61,342 nucleotides of DNA from assembly GCA_945860955.1 (NCBI GenBank), contig CAMATH010000039.1, positions 1 to 61,342 on the forward strand, written 5' to 3'. The position numbers and the translations under genes are program-made. The notes below the pieces were generated by a model, which searched no databases, was not told the origin of the DNA, and saw only the letters and a program-made list of their open reading frames with translations. The stretch comes from Planctomicrobium piriforme. GTDB taxonomy: Bacteria > Planctomycetota > Planctomycetia > Planctomycetales > Planctomycetaceae. This document shows, piece after piece, positions 17,346-27,800 of this stretch (the stretch's first letter is position 1; each line of letters begins with the position of its first letter).

Positions 17346-18887
17346 TCAGCGCAATTCGCGAACTCCGTTTTTCAAGCCGTACAACAGCCGGATTTCACCA
17401 TCGGTGAGGGCGTGGTCAAAGATCGCCAGATCATCGAGATGACCAACGTAGGCCGCTCCCAGAACGACGAGAACCTTCTCTGGATCCCAGCCGAACGTGA
17501 GATCCCAGTTTTCAATCGTCCCCTGCAGGCGACCATTGATGTGCAGTCGACCGATCTGTGGCCGACTCTTGTCGTTCACGTTCTCCAACGAGAAAACCAC
17601 ATGCGTCCAGGTGTCGCGGGAAAACGGAGCTTTTTCCACCTGCACCATCGGCCGCTTGTTGAACGGAATGTCGCCCCACTGAACATTGTCGGGATTCCAG
17701 ATCGGAAACAGCGGGCGGATCGCGTAGCGGAAAAACCGCGGGGTTTCATCTTTGGACCATTCCAGGAAAATGAAGCCCTTTTTGAGGTCGTCTCCCACAA
17801 TCTGCACCGGGTCACAATACCCCGGTTCCAGGTCGAGATCGGGGTTCAGCTTGAGCCAGACCGAAACCGATCGGCTCCAGTTCCGGTCGTTATAACCAAC
17901 CGCCCCGGTATCGCAGTACGCGGGACGCAGATTGTTCTTCTTCGTGAAGTGCAGTCCGCCGCCGAACCGCCCCGCCGTCGGAGCCAGCTTCACGTCGTCG
18001 TTCACGGCGGCGGCCACCAGATTCGCCCCCTGCTGGACGTAGCACTTGCGATCTCCCCGCGAAAAGTCGGCGTCAAGTCCATCGTCGAACGAAACATGCA
18101 TTGCCAGCCCGCCGGCCAACCGGGCTCTATTTTCCAATTCCGCCGCCGAGAGAATCTGCTTCCCTTCTTCCGAACCAATTTCGCGGACGAAGATGTTCTT
18201 CCAACGGATCTCGCCGCCATGCGTCTGCAAATGGATCGGTCCCTTCACAGGAATCGCTTCCCCCCGGGCGCTGTAGTTTTCCAGCGGCGCGTCATCGACC
18301 ACCAGTTTGTCATTCAGCCAGACCCAGGTGCGATCTCCGACTTGCCGGATGCGGAATTGGTTCCACTCACCAAACGGTCGGTCGGCCTTCAATAGCGGAT
18401 CGCGACCCGATGTGCCCGGCGTGTTGTTGAACAGCCCCCCCGAGCCCAAATGTGGCTTCCGGGTCGGGCTTTTGAGATCATAAACCTGGTTCCAGTCCCA
18501 AATCTGCACTTGGGGGAGGCCGCGTAGATAAATACCGCTGTCGGCCATCGCGACAGTCTTATAGTCGACCAGAAACTCAATATCCCCCAGGTCGAATTCC
18601 GTTGTCGCATACGGACCGTGCCCATCGTTGACGAGTTCGCCGTTCTCGACACGCCAGTGTTTGGCGAACTCCGCCCGCTCCTCGGCGAGTTTCGCCTCCT
18701 TCTTGTCACCTGTCAGCCCGGTCAGGTTGTGGGGGTTCAAACCGAACCAGCCGTTCAGATCTTTGCCGTTGAACAGTGCCCGAAAGCCGGCGGGAGGACG
18801 CGGTTCCTCCGCCCGGCAGGTCGTCCAGCCGGCGATTATCACCAGACCACAGAGTGTGAACACAACTCGTCGGACAAACGCCTGCAT
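17346..18887 (-). CDS. Secreted DUF1080 (3-keto-disaccharide hydrolase-like) protein with LamG domain
   Basis: This 513-residue protein has a signal peptide (MQAFVRRVVFTLCGLVIIAG, then WTTCRAEEP). A DUF1080 domain follows (about 30-250), with the family opening FRALFNGKDLNGWFGLN, then DSGIYLRGLPQVQIWD and ARGEAIPVKGPIHLQTHGGE with RWKNIFVREI. A concanavalin/LamG-like domain fills the C-terminus (DGLDADFSRGD, RFGGGLHF, VSVWLKLNPD, HLDDLAIFDHALTDGEIRLL). Proteins of this type are abundant in planctomycetes and act on sugars or glycosides outside the cytoplasm. ATG at 18887 has GGAG 8 bases upstream. It stands alone in the neighbourhood. Confidence 0.9.
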   Translation of the reverse strand: MQAFVRRVVFTLCGLVIIAGWTTCRAEEPRPPAGFRALFNGKDLNGWFGLNPHNLTGLTGDKKEAKLAEERAEFAKHWRVENGELVNDGHGPYATTEFDLGDIEFLVDYKTVAMADSGIYLRGLPQVQIWDWNQVYDLKSPTRKPHLGSGGLFNNTPGTSGRDPLLKADRPFGEWNQFRIRQVGDRTWVWLNDKLVVDDAPLENYSARGEAIPVKGPIHLQTHGGEIRWKNIFVREIGSEEGKQILSAAELENRARLAGGLAMHVSFDDGLDADFSRGDRKCYVQQGANLVAAAVNDDVKLAPTAGRFGGGLHFTKKNNLRPAYCDTGAVGYNDRNWSRSVSVWLKLNPDLDLEPGYCDPVQIVGDDLKKGFIFLEWSKDETPRFFRYAIRPLFPIWNPDNVQWGDIPFNKRPMVQVEKAPFSRDTWTHVVFSLENVNDKSRPQIGRLHINGRLQGTIENWDLTFGWDPEKVLVVLGAAYVGHLDDLAIFDHALTDGEIRLLYGLKNGVRELR

Positions 18888-19018
18888 GCTGGGACTCCAA
18901 AGACTCGATCCAGGTGGGAACGCGGGGAGACGCAGTTCGCTGTTGCGATTATCCCCCTCGGGCTGTTCACGCGCATGCCGAATGGTCGGTTCGACAGTCG
19001 CCCCTGTCAAGCCGATCG

Positions 19019-20032
19019 TTATCCCGCCCGTTTCAACTTCCGTTGTTCCCGCTTCTCGCGCGTCTTCGGAACGCTTTTCCAACGGCGATGGACCCAGAAG
19101 TACTGTTCCGGTGCCCGGCGGATCACCCGTTCGAGTGCGGCTGTGTAGCGCTGGGTGATTTCGCGGAGCGCGTCCCCCGAGTCGAACTCGCGGGGGTCGA
19201 TGACCTCTTCACATCCGAGTTCGAAGCGAGGCCAGCCGGTCGACGTGGTCGAATCGAGTCGCCGGGCGTAGCCGACGCAAATCAGCGCCTCATATTCCAT
19301 CGCGAGCAGACCAATCGACTTGAACGTCGAGGCGGGTCGTCCGAAAAAATCCACGAACAACCCGGATCCGCCCGCGTCCTGGTCCCCGAGCAGCGCCAGA
19401 CTTCCCCGGCGTTCCAACTGCTCGACCATCAGGCCGCTCCCCCCTTTTTTACCGATCTGAACATGCCCGGTATATCGGCGGAACCGTTGAAACCAGCGGT
19501 GCAACAGGGGGTTGTCGAGATCCCGCGCGACGAGTCCCATGGGGAAGCCAAACAGCCCAAAGACCGACACTGCCATTTCCCAGTTGCCATAGTGTCCCGA
19601 GAGCAACAGCACCGGTCGACCGGAAGCCATTGCCCGCAGGACGTCTCCTTTGTTGCGGAATTCAATCGCTTCGGTGAGGCCGGCGACACGCAGCTTTCGC
19701 GGCATCAGCACGATCTCCCCCACCATACGAAACAGATGAATCCACATCCGGTGGATCAGGTCGTCCATCTGCTGGTCGGAATAGCGATCGCCAAATGACT
19801 GTCGCAAATTGTCCCGGGCGACGTAATAGCGCGTCAACTTCCGGGGAAGCAGGTGGTGGATACACCAGGCGAGTCCCCGGGCGAGACTGTCGCAGGTTTG
19901 ACGCGGCAGAGCTTCGATCAGCGCGACGAGCGTGCGAAACACCAGAAACTCGGCCCGATGCCGCCACCCGACCGAGGGGCGTGCGGGAGCCGTTTCAGAG
20001 GAGTCGGGAGATTCCGCGCGGTCCGCGTCCAT
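19019..20032 (-). CDS. Lipid A-type lysophospholipid acyltransferase (LpxL/HtrB family)
   Basis: This 337-residue protein resembles LpxL-type acyltransferases. After a hydrophobic N-terminal segment (FLVFRTLVALIEALPRQTCD) come LRQSFGDRYSDQQ and the catalytic HX4E motif in LLLSGHYGNWEMAV (about residue 147). GLVARDLDNPLLHRWF and a QDAGGSGLFVDFFGRPAS segment follow. The C-terminal end has a conserved YFWVHRRWKSVP. It would transfer an acyl chain to a lipid A precursor or another glycolipid at the inner membrane. ATG at 20032 is a choice: the frame stays open to 20185 but the extra 51 residues look non-homologous. It is divergent from the HlyD-type gene. Confidence 0.85.
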   Translation of the reverse strand: MDADRAESPDSSETAPARPSVGWRHRAEFLVFRTLVALIEALPRQTCDSLARGLAWCIHHLLPRKLTRYYVARDNLRQSFGDRYSDQQMDDLIHRMWIHLFRMVGEIVLMPRKLRVAGLTEAIEFRNKGDVLRAMASGRPVLLLSGHYGNWEMAVSVFGLFGFPMGLVARDLDNPLLHRWFQRFRRYTGHVQIGKKGGSGLMVEQLERRGSLALLGDQDAGGSGLFVDFFGRPASTFKSIGLLAMEYEALICVGYARRLDSTTSTGWPRFELGCEEVIDPREFDSGDALREITQRYTAALERVIRRAPEQYFWVHRRWKSVPKTREKREQRKLKRAG

Positions 20033-20284
20033 GCGTTTCGCTGTTCTGGTGGGGGTTGACGAACCGGGAATCTCGCTGGAATCGATCGAATCGTCAATGC
20101 CGAATCTGATCAGTCGGGCGGTTGGATGAGTTGGGAATGCCAGGAAACGGGGGAGTTTGGGGAGTTTTGTGGATCTGGGGTTCACGGTCGAGATATAATC
20201 TCAACAACCGTGACTGCGGGACCGCGCGACGATGGTTCGCCGATTCGCGGGACGTCCCTTGAATTGACGACGAGAGTGCCCGTT

Positions 20285-21580
20285 GTGAGCGTGGAAACCG
20301 AGACTCCCCCCCGCGTGGAAGAGGCTGCCCCCCCAGTTCGAGGAGGGAGCCCGTTCACAGACAAGGTCCGTTCACTCCGGATCGCGCCCCCTCCGCCGAA
20401 AGAGCCGCGCCCCAATCGACTGGCGTGGGTTCTGTGCCTCCTGCTGGCAAGTGGCGCAGGCTATCTGGGATGGCAGGTGTATGAACTGCGGGAGGCCGCC
20501 GCCAATCTCGAGGAAACCGATCCGCTCAAAATCCCCTCCACGAATGACATTCCCCGATCCGCGTTGAATTCGGGAACGTCAGCGAATGCGGGAGTGGCCG
20601 ACTCGGGAGGAGTCGTTCACGAGTCGAAGGGCTACATTCTTCCACGACACCAGATTCTGGTCAGCCCCAAGGTCGGCGGTATGGTCAAGAGCCTGCGGGT
20701 TCACAAACCGGGGGCCAGTCCCGAGTCGGGAGAGTCATTGATCGAAGGGATGCTGGTCGAAAAGGGGGACATCCTCGCCCAATTGGAGACCACCGACTAC
20801 GACGCCGACGTGCTGCGGGCGGCCGCCGACCTCGCTCGGGCGACCTTGCGTCTGGAAATGGAACGGAAGAATGTGCCGCGCGAGATTGAACGGGCGCAAG
20901 CCGATTTGTCGGAAGCGATCTCGCAGCGGGACTTCTTCAAGGGGCAGCTCGATCGCTGGAACAAACTGACCAAATCCACCACCGTCAGTCCGTCGGATAT
21001 TGAAAAGGCGCAGAGCGATTTTGACGCGGCGGGTTTTCGTGTGGAACGGTTGCGGCGGACGCTGGATCTGCTGATCGAACCACAGGAACAGAGGCTCAAA
21101 GTCGCCGAGGCGGATGTCGAGTCGGCAAAGGCCGAACTATCGAAGTCGAAATGGAAGCAGGGCAACACGACGATCGCCTCCCCAGTGACGGGGACGGTCC
21201 TCAAGAAGAACGTGGAAGAAGGGAACATTGTGAACCCGGGCGCGTTCAACGGCTCGTACAGCATTTGCGACCTGGCCGACCTGGCCGACCTCGAAGTCGA
21301 ACTCGACATTCAGGAACGGGACATCTCGCGGATTTTCGTCGGGCAGAAGTGCGTGATCCGGTCGGAGGCGTATCAGGACCATCCCTACGACGGTTATGTC
21401 TCGCGATTGATGCCGATCGCGAACCGGTCGAAAGGGGCGATTCCCGTGCGGGTGAAAGTGAGAATCCCGCCCGGGATGGAAGGGATTCACCTGAAGCCGG
21501 AAATGGGGGCGATTGTGTCGTTTTACAAGGTTGCCGACCCGCAGTTTGAGGCGAAAGAAAAAACGGCCGAGCGGGAGTAG
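20285..21580 (+). CDS. HlyD-family membrane fusion/efflux adaptor, orphan
   Basis: This protein is about 431 residues long, with a single N-terminal membrane helix (LAWVLCLLLASGAGYLGWQV) followed by a periplasmic adaptor. The lipoyl half-motif VSPKVGGMVKSLRVHKPG is followed by VEKGDILAQLETTDYDADV. A long alpha-hairpin (Arg/Glu/Ala-rich) comes next, then the second lipoyl half TIASPVTGTVLKKNVEEGNI, and a beta-barrel ending in a MGAIVSFYKV strand. Such adaptors link inner-membrane ABC or RND pumps to an outer-membrane channel, but no pump gene is adjacent. The start is uncertain: GTG at 20285 or 20276, or ATG at 20126; residues before 20276 look non-coding. Confidence 0.85.
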   Translation: MSVETETPPRVEEAAPPVRGGSPFTDKVRSLRIAPPPPKEPRPNRLAWVLCLLLASGAGYLGWQVYELREAAANLEETDPLKIPSTNDIPRSALNSGTSANAGVADSGGVVHESKGYILPRHQILVSPKVGGMVKSLRVHKPGASPESGESLIEGMLVEKGDILAQLETTDYDADVLRAAADLARATLRLEMERKNVPREIERAQADLSEAISQRDFFKGQLDRWNKLTKSTTVSPSDIEKAQSDFDAAGFRVERLRRTLDLLIEPQEQRLKVAEADVESAKAELSKSKWKQGNTTIASPVTGTVLKKNVEEGNIVNPGAFNGSYSICDLADLADLEVELDIQERDISRIFVGQKCVIRSEAYQDHPYDGYVSRLMPIANRSKGAIPVRVKVRIPPGMEGIHLKPEMGAIVSFYKVADPQFEAKEKTAERE

Positions 21581-21605
21581 CCGTGGAGCATCTCATTCTC
21601 CACGG
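21581..21605 (+). terminator. Hairpin just after the HlyD-type gene
   Basis: CCGTGGAG at 21581-21588 pairs perfectly with CTCCACGG at 21598-21605 around a 9-base loop, starting immediately after the stop codon. There is no long T run, so it may be a weak terminator or mRNA-end stabiliser. Confidence 0.4.
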
Positions 21606-22140
21606 ACAATGGTTTATTCACAAACCAGTCACCGTAGAACGCTTCCGTGCGCAGCCCGATCTGCGGTGCGTAAATGTTGTTGGTGGTCTCCCAGGAGTCC
21701 ATTGTGATTTCTTTGACTTCAGACTCTTTCGCTAGATCCATCTGGGTTCTCTCGGCCAGACGCAGATACCGAAACCCACCCAGAAATCCCAGCCTGTAAC
21801 CGCTCTTGACGCCCCCCGGCTCGCAACAGATCTCTTCGAGGGCGGGCAACTTCAGAAGATTCATTGAAGCTCCCTGAAACGAACTCGCACGAGCAGGGGC
21901 GACGAAGCTGGCTGAATCCACCACAACAGGTATTCGGCGGAACTCCAGACTCGACTGCCCGGAACGGCCTGAAACGGTTCCATGAACCCGGCGGTTCCCT
22001 GCGAGACCAGTGCAGCCTCGGTGGATTCCGGGGCGGGTACCGATTCCAGTTCCTGAGATGCGGCGAAAGCCGCGGATCCCATCGCAACCGATTCGCATTG
22101 GTTTCGCGCCGCGAGAGCTTCGTCTTTGAGACGGTTTTGG
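21590..22140 (-). pseudogene. Decayed BBP7-type outer-membrane beta-barrel gene
   Basis: Two minus-strand fragments in different frames match parts of the planctomycete BBP7 beta-barrel family as I recall it. The N-terminal part (about 21861-22110) has GSRVWSSAEYLLWWI, the start of the mature barrel, preceded by a degraded signal-like stretch (VAMGSAAFAASQE). The C-terminal part (about 21590-21880) has GYRLGFLGGFRYLRLAE and NNIYAPQIGLRTEAFYGDWF, then VNKPL. The middle of the barrel and the last strands are missing and the two parts are joined by a frameshift. There is no continuous reading frame, so I call it a pseudogene created by internal deletion. The intact family is about 350-450 residues. 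Confidence 0.7.
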
Positions 22141-22158
22141 AGGGCCCCTATCCCGAAA

Positions 22159-23775
22159 CTACGCCTTCCCATGCAGCCATTCCAAAAACTGCGGGATCTG
22201 CTGCGTGAACAACACCAGCAGTGACATTCCACAGTAGAAAACGCCGCAGCTTAGGATTCCGACCTGCTGGTACCAGCGGGGCTGAAGCGGTTTTGGCAGC
22301 AGCGTGGTGTTGATCCACCAGACGTGAAACGACGTGATTCCAATCGCCACGTTGTTCAAGTTGGCGATCACGATCGTCATCAGTCGCGGACTGCCGTACG
22401 CGTTGAAAATGTACGTCCAAACCAGCGACCACAACACGTAAATGGTGAGAATCGAGTAGTAAATCCACGACACCTGACTCCCGTGAAGGCGGTCGCGGAC
22501 CCGGGAGACCCCCGACCAGAGAATGTCCGTCCAACGCCGACTGAAATCGTCGACGATCGACATCTGACTGGGCAGCATCACCAACAGCCCCACCAGCAGC
22601 GTGATAATCCACAGCGCGTGCTTCATCCCCTCAGAGAATCTGGGGTCATGGCTGATGCCGTCGGCGGTGATCAGCGATTGCAGCCATTTGTTTTCCTTCC
22701 CCTGCAAGACCGAGTGGCCGGCGAATTCCAACGACAAGAGCGCCGGAAGCGCCATTCCCATGAAACACCCGGGAGCCCAGACTAGAACCTGATCGGTCAG
22801 AATGTACCGCCACCACCCCTTCCATTTCCGCAGACTATCGGCGGTCACTTGAAACACCGTTCCCAAGTGACTGAGAGACAGATGAGTCCCCCCCACCGCG
22901 CTGGGAATCGCCCCCACCAGACTCCCCATTCCCCAGCCCTTATCGCGCACAAAATTGCTGTACGTGGCGTTCCCCAGTCCCCCGCCCCCGGCGTAGCCGG
23001 CGAACGCGCCAATCAACGCGATGTTCGCCATCGCCACCACCGGCCAGTCACCACCCTCCAGCCAATTGGTCACGACATTGACGGTCGTTTCCCGATTGTC
23101 GGCATCCACCGTCGGAACCGAGCCGAACTTCAAGAACCCGCTGAAAACGTTGTACCAGTTCGCCGGGCTGACCCAGAGAGCCCCCACCAGCAGGCAAAAA
23201 CTCAAGACGGCGAAGACCTTCACCGTCATCACCGCCTGTAACATGTTGTAGATTTTTCCCCCCACAAAGATCGGCAGCGTGACACCCAACAAGAACAGGT
23301 ATCCAATGGTCTTCACCATGAAGTCATCGTCGGGCGTTGGAGGATGACCAAGCCACAGTGCCGAGAAAAGCACCGCGCCGTGAGCCGACAGCCCCGGAAT
23401 GAGGGCGGCGAAATTCAGAATCCCGATCACGCCAATCCAGAACATCGGGCCGGGAAACGTCCGCATGAACCCGGTGAAGACCGGCTCGCCGCAGTACAGG
23501 GCGTAGCGACCACACTCGATGTTGTAGAAGACCTGCACAATGATGGCGATCGAGGCGATCCACATCAGCCCACCGCCATACCGGGCGGTGATATCTGGCC
23601 CCAGCAACCATTCCCCTCCCCCGATCTGGATGCCCATCATCACCAGTCCGGGACCAATGAAGCGGTACCACTGTCGCCAGGAGAGCGGCTTGGGTTCTGG
23701 TAGTTCTCCCACCGACCAGGCGGGGAGGCAGGTTTTGGGCAGAGTGTCAGCGAAGCTGTCGTCGGATGAGCGCAT
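22159..23775 (-). CDS. Divergent Nramp-like transporter, multi-pass membrane protein
   Basis: This 538-residue protein has about 11-12 membrane helices. The arrangement and motifs such as FIGPGLVMMGIQIGGGEWLL, the Gly-rich GAFAGYAGGGGLGNATYSNF, and RDKGWGMG resemble the Nramp branch of the LeuT-fold superfamily. The Nramp metal-site signature DPGN in helix 1 and MPH in helix 6 are not seen, so the substrate may not be Mn or Fe. ATG at 23775 (MRSSDDSF) is preferred because GAGG lies 5 bases upstream; an ATG at 23799 is in frame. No partner gene is adjacent. Confidence 0.75.
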   Translation of the reverse strand: MRSSDDSFADTLPKTCLPAWSVGELPEPKPLSWRQWYRFIGPGLVMMGIQIGGGEWLLGPDITARYGGGLMWIASIAIIVQVFYNIECGRYALYCGEPVFTGFMRTFPGPMFWIGVIGILNFAALIPGLSAHGAVLFSALWLGHPPTPDDDFMVKTIGYLFLLGVTLPIFVGGKIYNMLQAVMTVKVFAVLSFCLLVGALWVSPANWYNVFSGFLKFGSVPTVDADNRETTVNVVTNWLEGGDWPVVAMANIALIGAFAGYAGGGGLGNATYSNFVRDKGWGMGSLVGAIPSAVGGTHLSLSHLGTVFQVTADSLRKWKGWWRYILTDQVLVWAPGCFMGMALPALLSLEFAGHSVLQGKENKWLQSLITADGISHDPRFSEGMKHALWIITLLVGLLVMLPSQMSIVDDFSRRWTDILWSGVSRVRDRLHGSQVSWIYYSILTIYVLWSLVWTYIFNAYGSPRLMTIVIANLNNVAIGITSFHVWWINTTLLPKPLQPRWYQQVGILSCGVFYCGMSLLVLFTQQIPQFLEWLHGKA

Positions 23776-24859
23776 AATGTCCTCGAGCGTTCCCGGCATG
23801 TTAGCGAACCCGCCGGGGGTTGACGACGGACTGGACACGTCCCAGTTAACGGGGCGGGAACAACCTCCTTCCAGGGTTTTCTTCCAAGGAAGGCAGTTTT
23901 TCGCGGGTCGCGGGTTCCAATGCGTAACCGCCAACCAAACCACGAGATTGGGACAAAATCCGACGCGACGGGAGGGCGAACGTCCTCGTGAGCCGCCGCT
24001 GTGCGATCAACCGCCAAGAACCGCCCACTGGGCAGAGCTCGGCAGCCAACCGAACCGTGATGTCGCATTGAATCCGATGTCGTGGACACACGGAACACGC
24101 GATTCGACCACTGCGAAACGAGCAGCGGATTCCGAGAGAACGTGGGTCGATGGCTGCCCGGAGAACGTCGTATTGCGCTCGAAAGCACATTGGCGGCTCA
24201 GCAGGAGCTTCGCCCTCCCATGACGCTCGGTCCCAATGCGTAACCGCCAACCAAACCACGTGAAGGGAAGTAATCCGACGCGACGGGAGGGCGAACGTCC
24301 TCGTGAGCCGCCGCTGTGCGATCCACCGCCATGCACCGCCCGCTGGGCAGCGCTCGGCGTCCAACCGAACCGTGTTGTCGAAATGAAATTGATGTCGTGG
24401 ACTCCCGAAGCACGCGTATGGATCACCGCGTATCCAGCGGCGGTTTCTGAGGGAACGTGGGTCGATGGCTGCCCGGAGAACGTTGTTTTGCGCTCGAGAG
24501 CATACTGGCGCCTTCTGAGGAAACTGTTGTAGGCGAGACGCTCCGCGGCTCGCCTAGACGCACCGCAGGTGCTGGCCGCAAGCATCGACGGACATTCATT
24601 TCCTCTCCACCACCTGTCGCGTGCCGCGACTGAGACTGGTCAGCAGTGGCTTTGCCCTTCTTGTGCGCCGGAGTTGCGCACACGTCGAAACTCGATGAGT
24701 GTTGTTTGTTGTGTTTTTCACCGGTTCCGTCTTGTCCTTCGGCCCCAACGGCGATTGTGATCGCGACCCATGCCGGGTTCACGCAATTCGCCGACTGGAA
24801 TTGTTGTCTTGTCCCTTGGTTCTCCTGTTTGTTTCTCGTTTCCTCAAGAAGGCCCAACC
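23776..24859. repeat. 1.1-kb intergenic block with two 316-base tandem repeats
   Basis: A unit starting near 23916 (TTCCAATGCGTAACCGCC) is repeated from about 24232 to 24535, a period of 316 bases. Each unit contains GACGGGAGGGCGAACGTCCT followed by CGTGAGCCGCCGCTGTG. The first unit ends with the inverted partner (GGCGGCTCAGCAGGAGCTTC, then GCCCTCCC near 24192-24219), giving it terminal inverted repeats. Related copies in inverse orientation lie at 48.16-48.85 kb. From 24540 to 24859 I see only the upstream region of the RTX gene, with AAGAAGG just before its ATG. The open frames here are by-products of the repeat. Confidence 0.8.
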
Positions 24860-27800
24860 ATGCTCAACCCCATCCGCTCCTGGCTCGATTCCCTCCGCAA
24901 TGGCACCATGCGAACTCGCGCGACGCGCCGAAGACGAGCCGCCAGTCCGTCGTTCGCACAGGTGCAAACGCTGGAGTCGAGAGTACTCCTCGCGTCAATT
25001 GTCGGAACCAACGGAAACGATGTCCTGAAAGGGACCACTTTGGCCGACACGATCTCCGGACTCGACGGCAATGATATCATCACCGGAGACGCCGGGAACG
25101 ACGATCTGAATGGCAATGTGGGGAACGACTCGGTCTCGGGGGGAGCGGGGAACGATACGGTCGGCGGAGGTCAGGGAGACGACCCGTTGGTGGCGGGAGA
25201 CGACGGCAACGACACCGTCAACGGTGGCAAGGGGAACGACTACGTCTACGGCGGGACCGGCGACGACATCGTGAATGGATATGAAGGAGACGATTGGGTT
25301 GTTGAGGGGAACGAGGGAAACGACGCGGTATACGGTGACGATGGCGACGACAAATGGGTGCAGGGCAACACGGGGGACGATTTCGTATCCGGCGGAAATG
25401 GCAACGACACTGTCCATGGAGGACAAGGGAATGATACGGTCAGCGGCGACGCCGGAATCGACGAGATTTATGGCGACCTCGGCAATGACCAGCTCTACGG
25501 AGGGACCGGTGCCGACCGCTTCGTGTACCTCGCTGACGCGGGATCGATCGACGTCATCAATGATTGGAGTCTTTCGGAGGGGGATCGGATTGATTTGGCC
25601 GCGTTCAACTCGACGGTTGGCAACGCGTTCGCGCCAGGTGTTATCACCGACTTCGGATCGCTGGTACTGACGCAGTCGGGAGCGAATGCCGTCATCGGGC
25701 TGCCGACAAATCAGCAGATCGTTGTGACTGGTGTGGAGATCTCGGAGATTCAGCCAAGCTGGTTTTCCGGCTACGCGTCGATTGATCGTCGCGGGAACGA
25801 CACTTTACAGGCGAATGCCGCGGGGGAACAGTTAAGTGGTCGCGAAGGGGACGACACCATTCGCGGCGGTGTCGGGAACGACAATCTGAACGGCAATGTG
25901 GGCAACGACTCTGTCTCGGGTGGCGCGGGGAATGATACGGTGGCCGGCGGCAAGGGAGACGACCCGTTGGTGGCGGGTGAGGACGGAAACGACATCGTCA
26001 ACGGTGGCCTGGGGAATGACAACGTCTACGGCGGGACCGGCGACGATATCGTGCATGGATATAACGGAGACGATTTGGATGTTCTGGGGAACGATGGCAA
26101 TGATGTCGTGCGCGGCGGACAAGGGGACGACTGGGTTTATGGTGACGCGGGCAACGATCTCGTATACGGTGACCTCGGTGTCGACCAACTCTACGGCGGG
26201 ATCGGAGCAGATCACTTTGTGTTTATCTCGGAACCGGGTGTGACCGACACGATCAATGACTGGAATCCCGGACAGGGAGACAAGATTGACCTCTCGAGTT
26301 TCGACTCGGTGATTCGCGACTTCGACTCGCTGTTGATCCAACAGATCGGAGCCAACACGCGAATCACGCTCCCCGCTGGTGAAAAGATCGTTTTGGTCGG
26401 GATCCAGGCGTCGACAGTCACGCGTTTCCAGTTCCTCGGAAATGCCAGCCTGCACAATGATTTCTCCCCGGTCTTCACCTCGGCCGCGAACGTCTCTGTC
26501 AACGAAAACGAATCCACAGTCTTGACGGTGACGGCGACTGACGCCGACACCCCCACGCAGACCGTGGTTTTCGCGATCACAGGTGGTGCTGACCAGTCGC
26601 GGTTTTCAATCACCAGTGGCGGAGTGTTGTCGTTCAAGTCGGCTCCGGACTTCGAATTGCCCGTGGATGCTGATTCGAACAATGTCTACCTGGTGCAGGT
26701 GACGGCGAACGACGGATATGGCAGATCAACTTCGCAGAACCTGACGATCACTGTTCTGCCAGTCAATGACAATAACCCGGTGTTTGTCACGGCGGCCTCG
26801 CAATCTGTCGCCGAAAAGACGACTTCCGTGCTGACAGTCCGGGCGACCGACGCCGACAACCCGGCGCAATCGCTGACCTTTGCGATCACCGGGGGTGCCG
26901 ATCAGGCCCGGTTTGCGATCACCAGTGGGGGTGTGTTGACGTTTCAGGCTGCCCCCGATTTTGAAACGCCGACTGATGTCGGGGCCGACAATGTCTACAA
27001 TGTCCGAGTCTCGGCGGATGATGGCAATGGACGAACGACTGTTCAAGATCTCGCAATCACCGTCACCAACGTCAATGACGCGCCTGTGTTCACGTCCAGC
27101 CCGGCGGTGAACGTCGCTGAGAATTCAACCTCGGTCCTCACGGTTCGCGCGTCGGACGCCGACCGGCCCGCACAGACGCTCAACTTCGCACTCACCGGGG
27201 GAGCCGACCAGGCGCGGTTCGCGATCACCGGTGCCGGTGTGTTGACGTTCAAAGTCGCCCCCGATTTCGAATCGCCGAATGATGTGGGGACCGACAATGT
27301 CTACAACGTGCAGGTCACAGTCAGCGATGGCAATGGTGGAACGGCGGTTCAAAACCTGACCGTCACGGTGACCAACGTCAGCGAGGGGCCGGTCATCACC
27401 AATTCGGCGGGAGTGGTGACGTACACGGAGAACAAGACGGCGATTGTCGTCGACGCGTCGGTGACGGTCACCGGGGGAAGTAGCGCGGCTTTCAGCAATG
27501 GGAAACTGACAGTCGACTTCCTTTCAAACGGCACCGCGGACGACAGGCTGGCTATTCTGAACCAGGGAACGGCCTCAGGCAAAATTGGCATTGCGGGAAG
27601 CACCGTGAACTACTCCAATGTCGCGATTGGGACCATGGCAGGGGGAACCGGCACGACGCCCCTGGTGATCACCCTGAATTCGAATGCCACAGTGGCCGCA
27701 GTCCAGGCTTTGGCGCGTGCAGTCACGTTTGTCAACGTCAGTGACGCGCCGTCCACCGCTGCCCGCTCGGTCCGCTTCGTTTTCACCGGCGTGGCCGGTG

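Noticed and set aside
20126-20284. Longer N-terminus for the HlyD-type protein from ATG at 20126
   Set aside because: The extra 53 residues look non-coding (Cys/Gly/Ser mixture, no family match) and cover the probable promoter region of the divergent acyltransferase gene, although the ATG cannot be fully excluded.
24007-24585. 192-codon minus-strand frame within the 24-kb repeats
   Set aside because: It is a translation of the tandem repeat, with no protein-like features.
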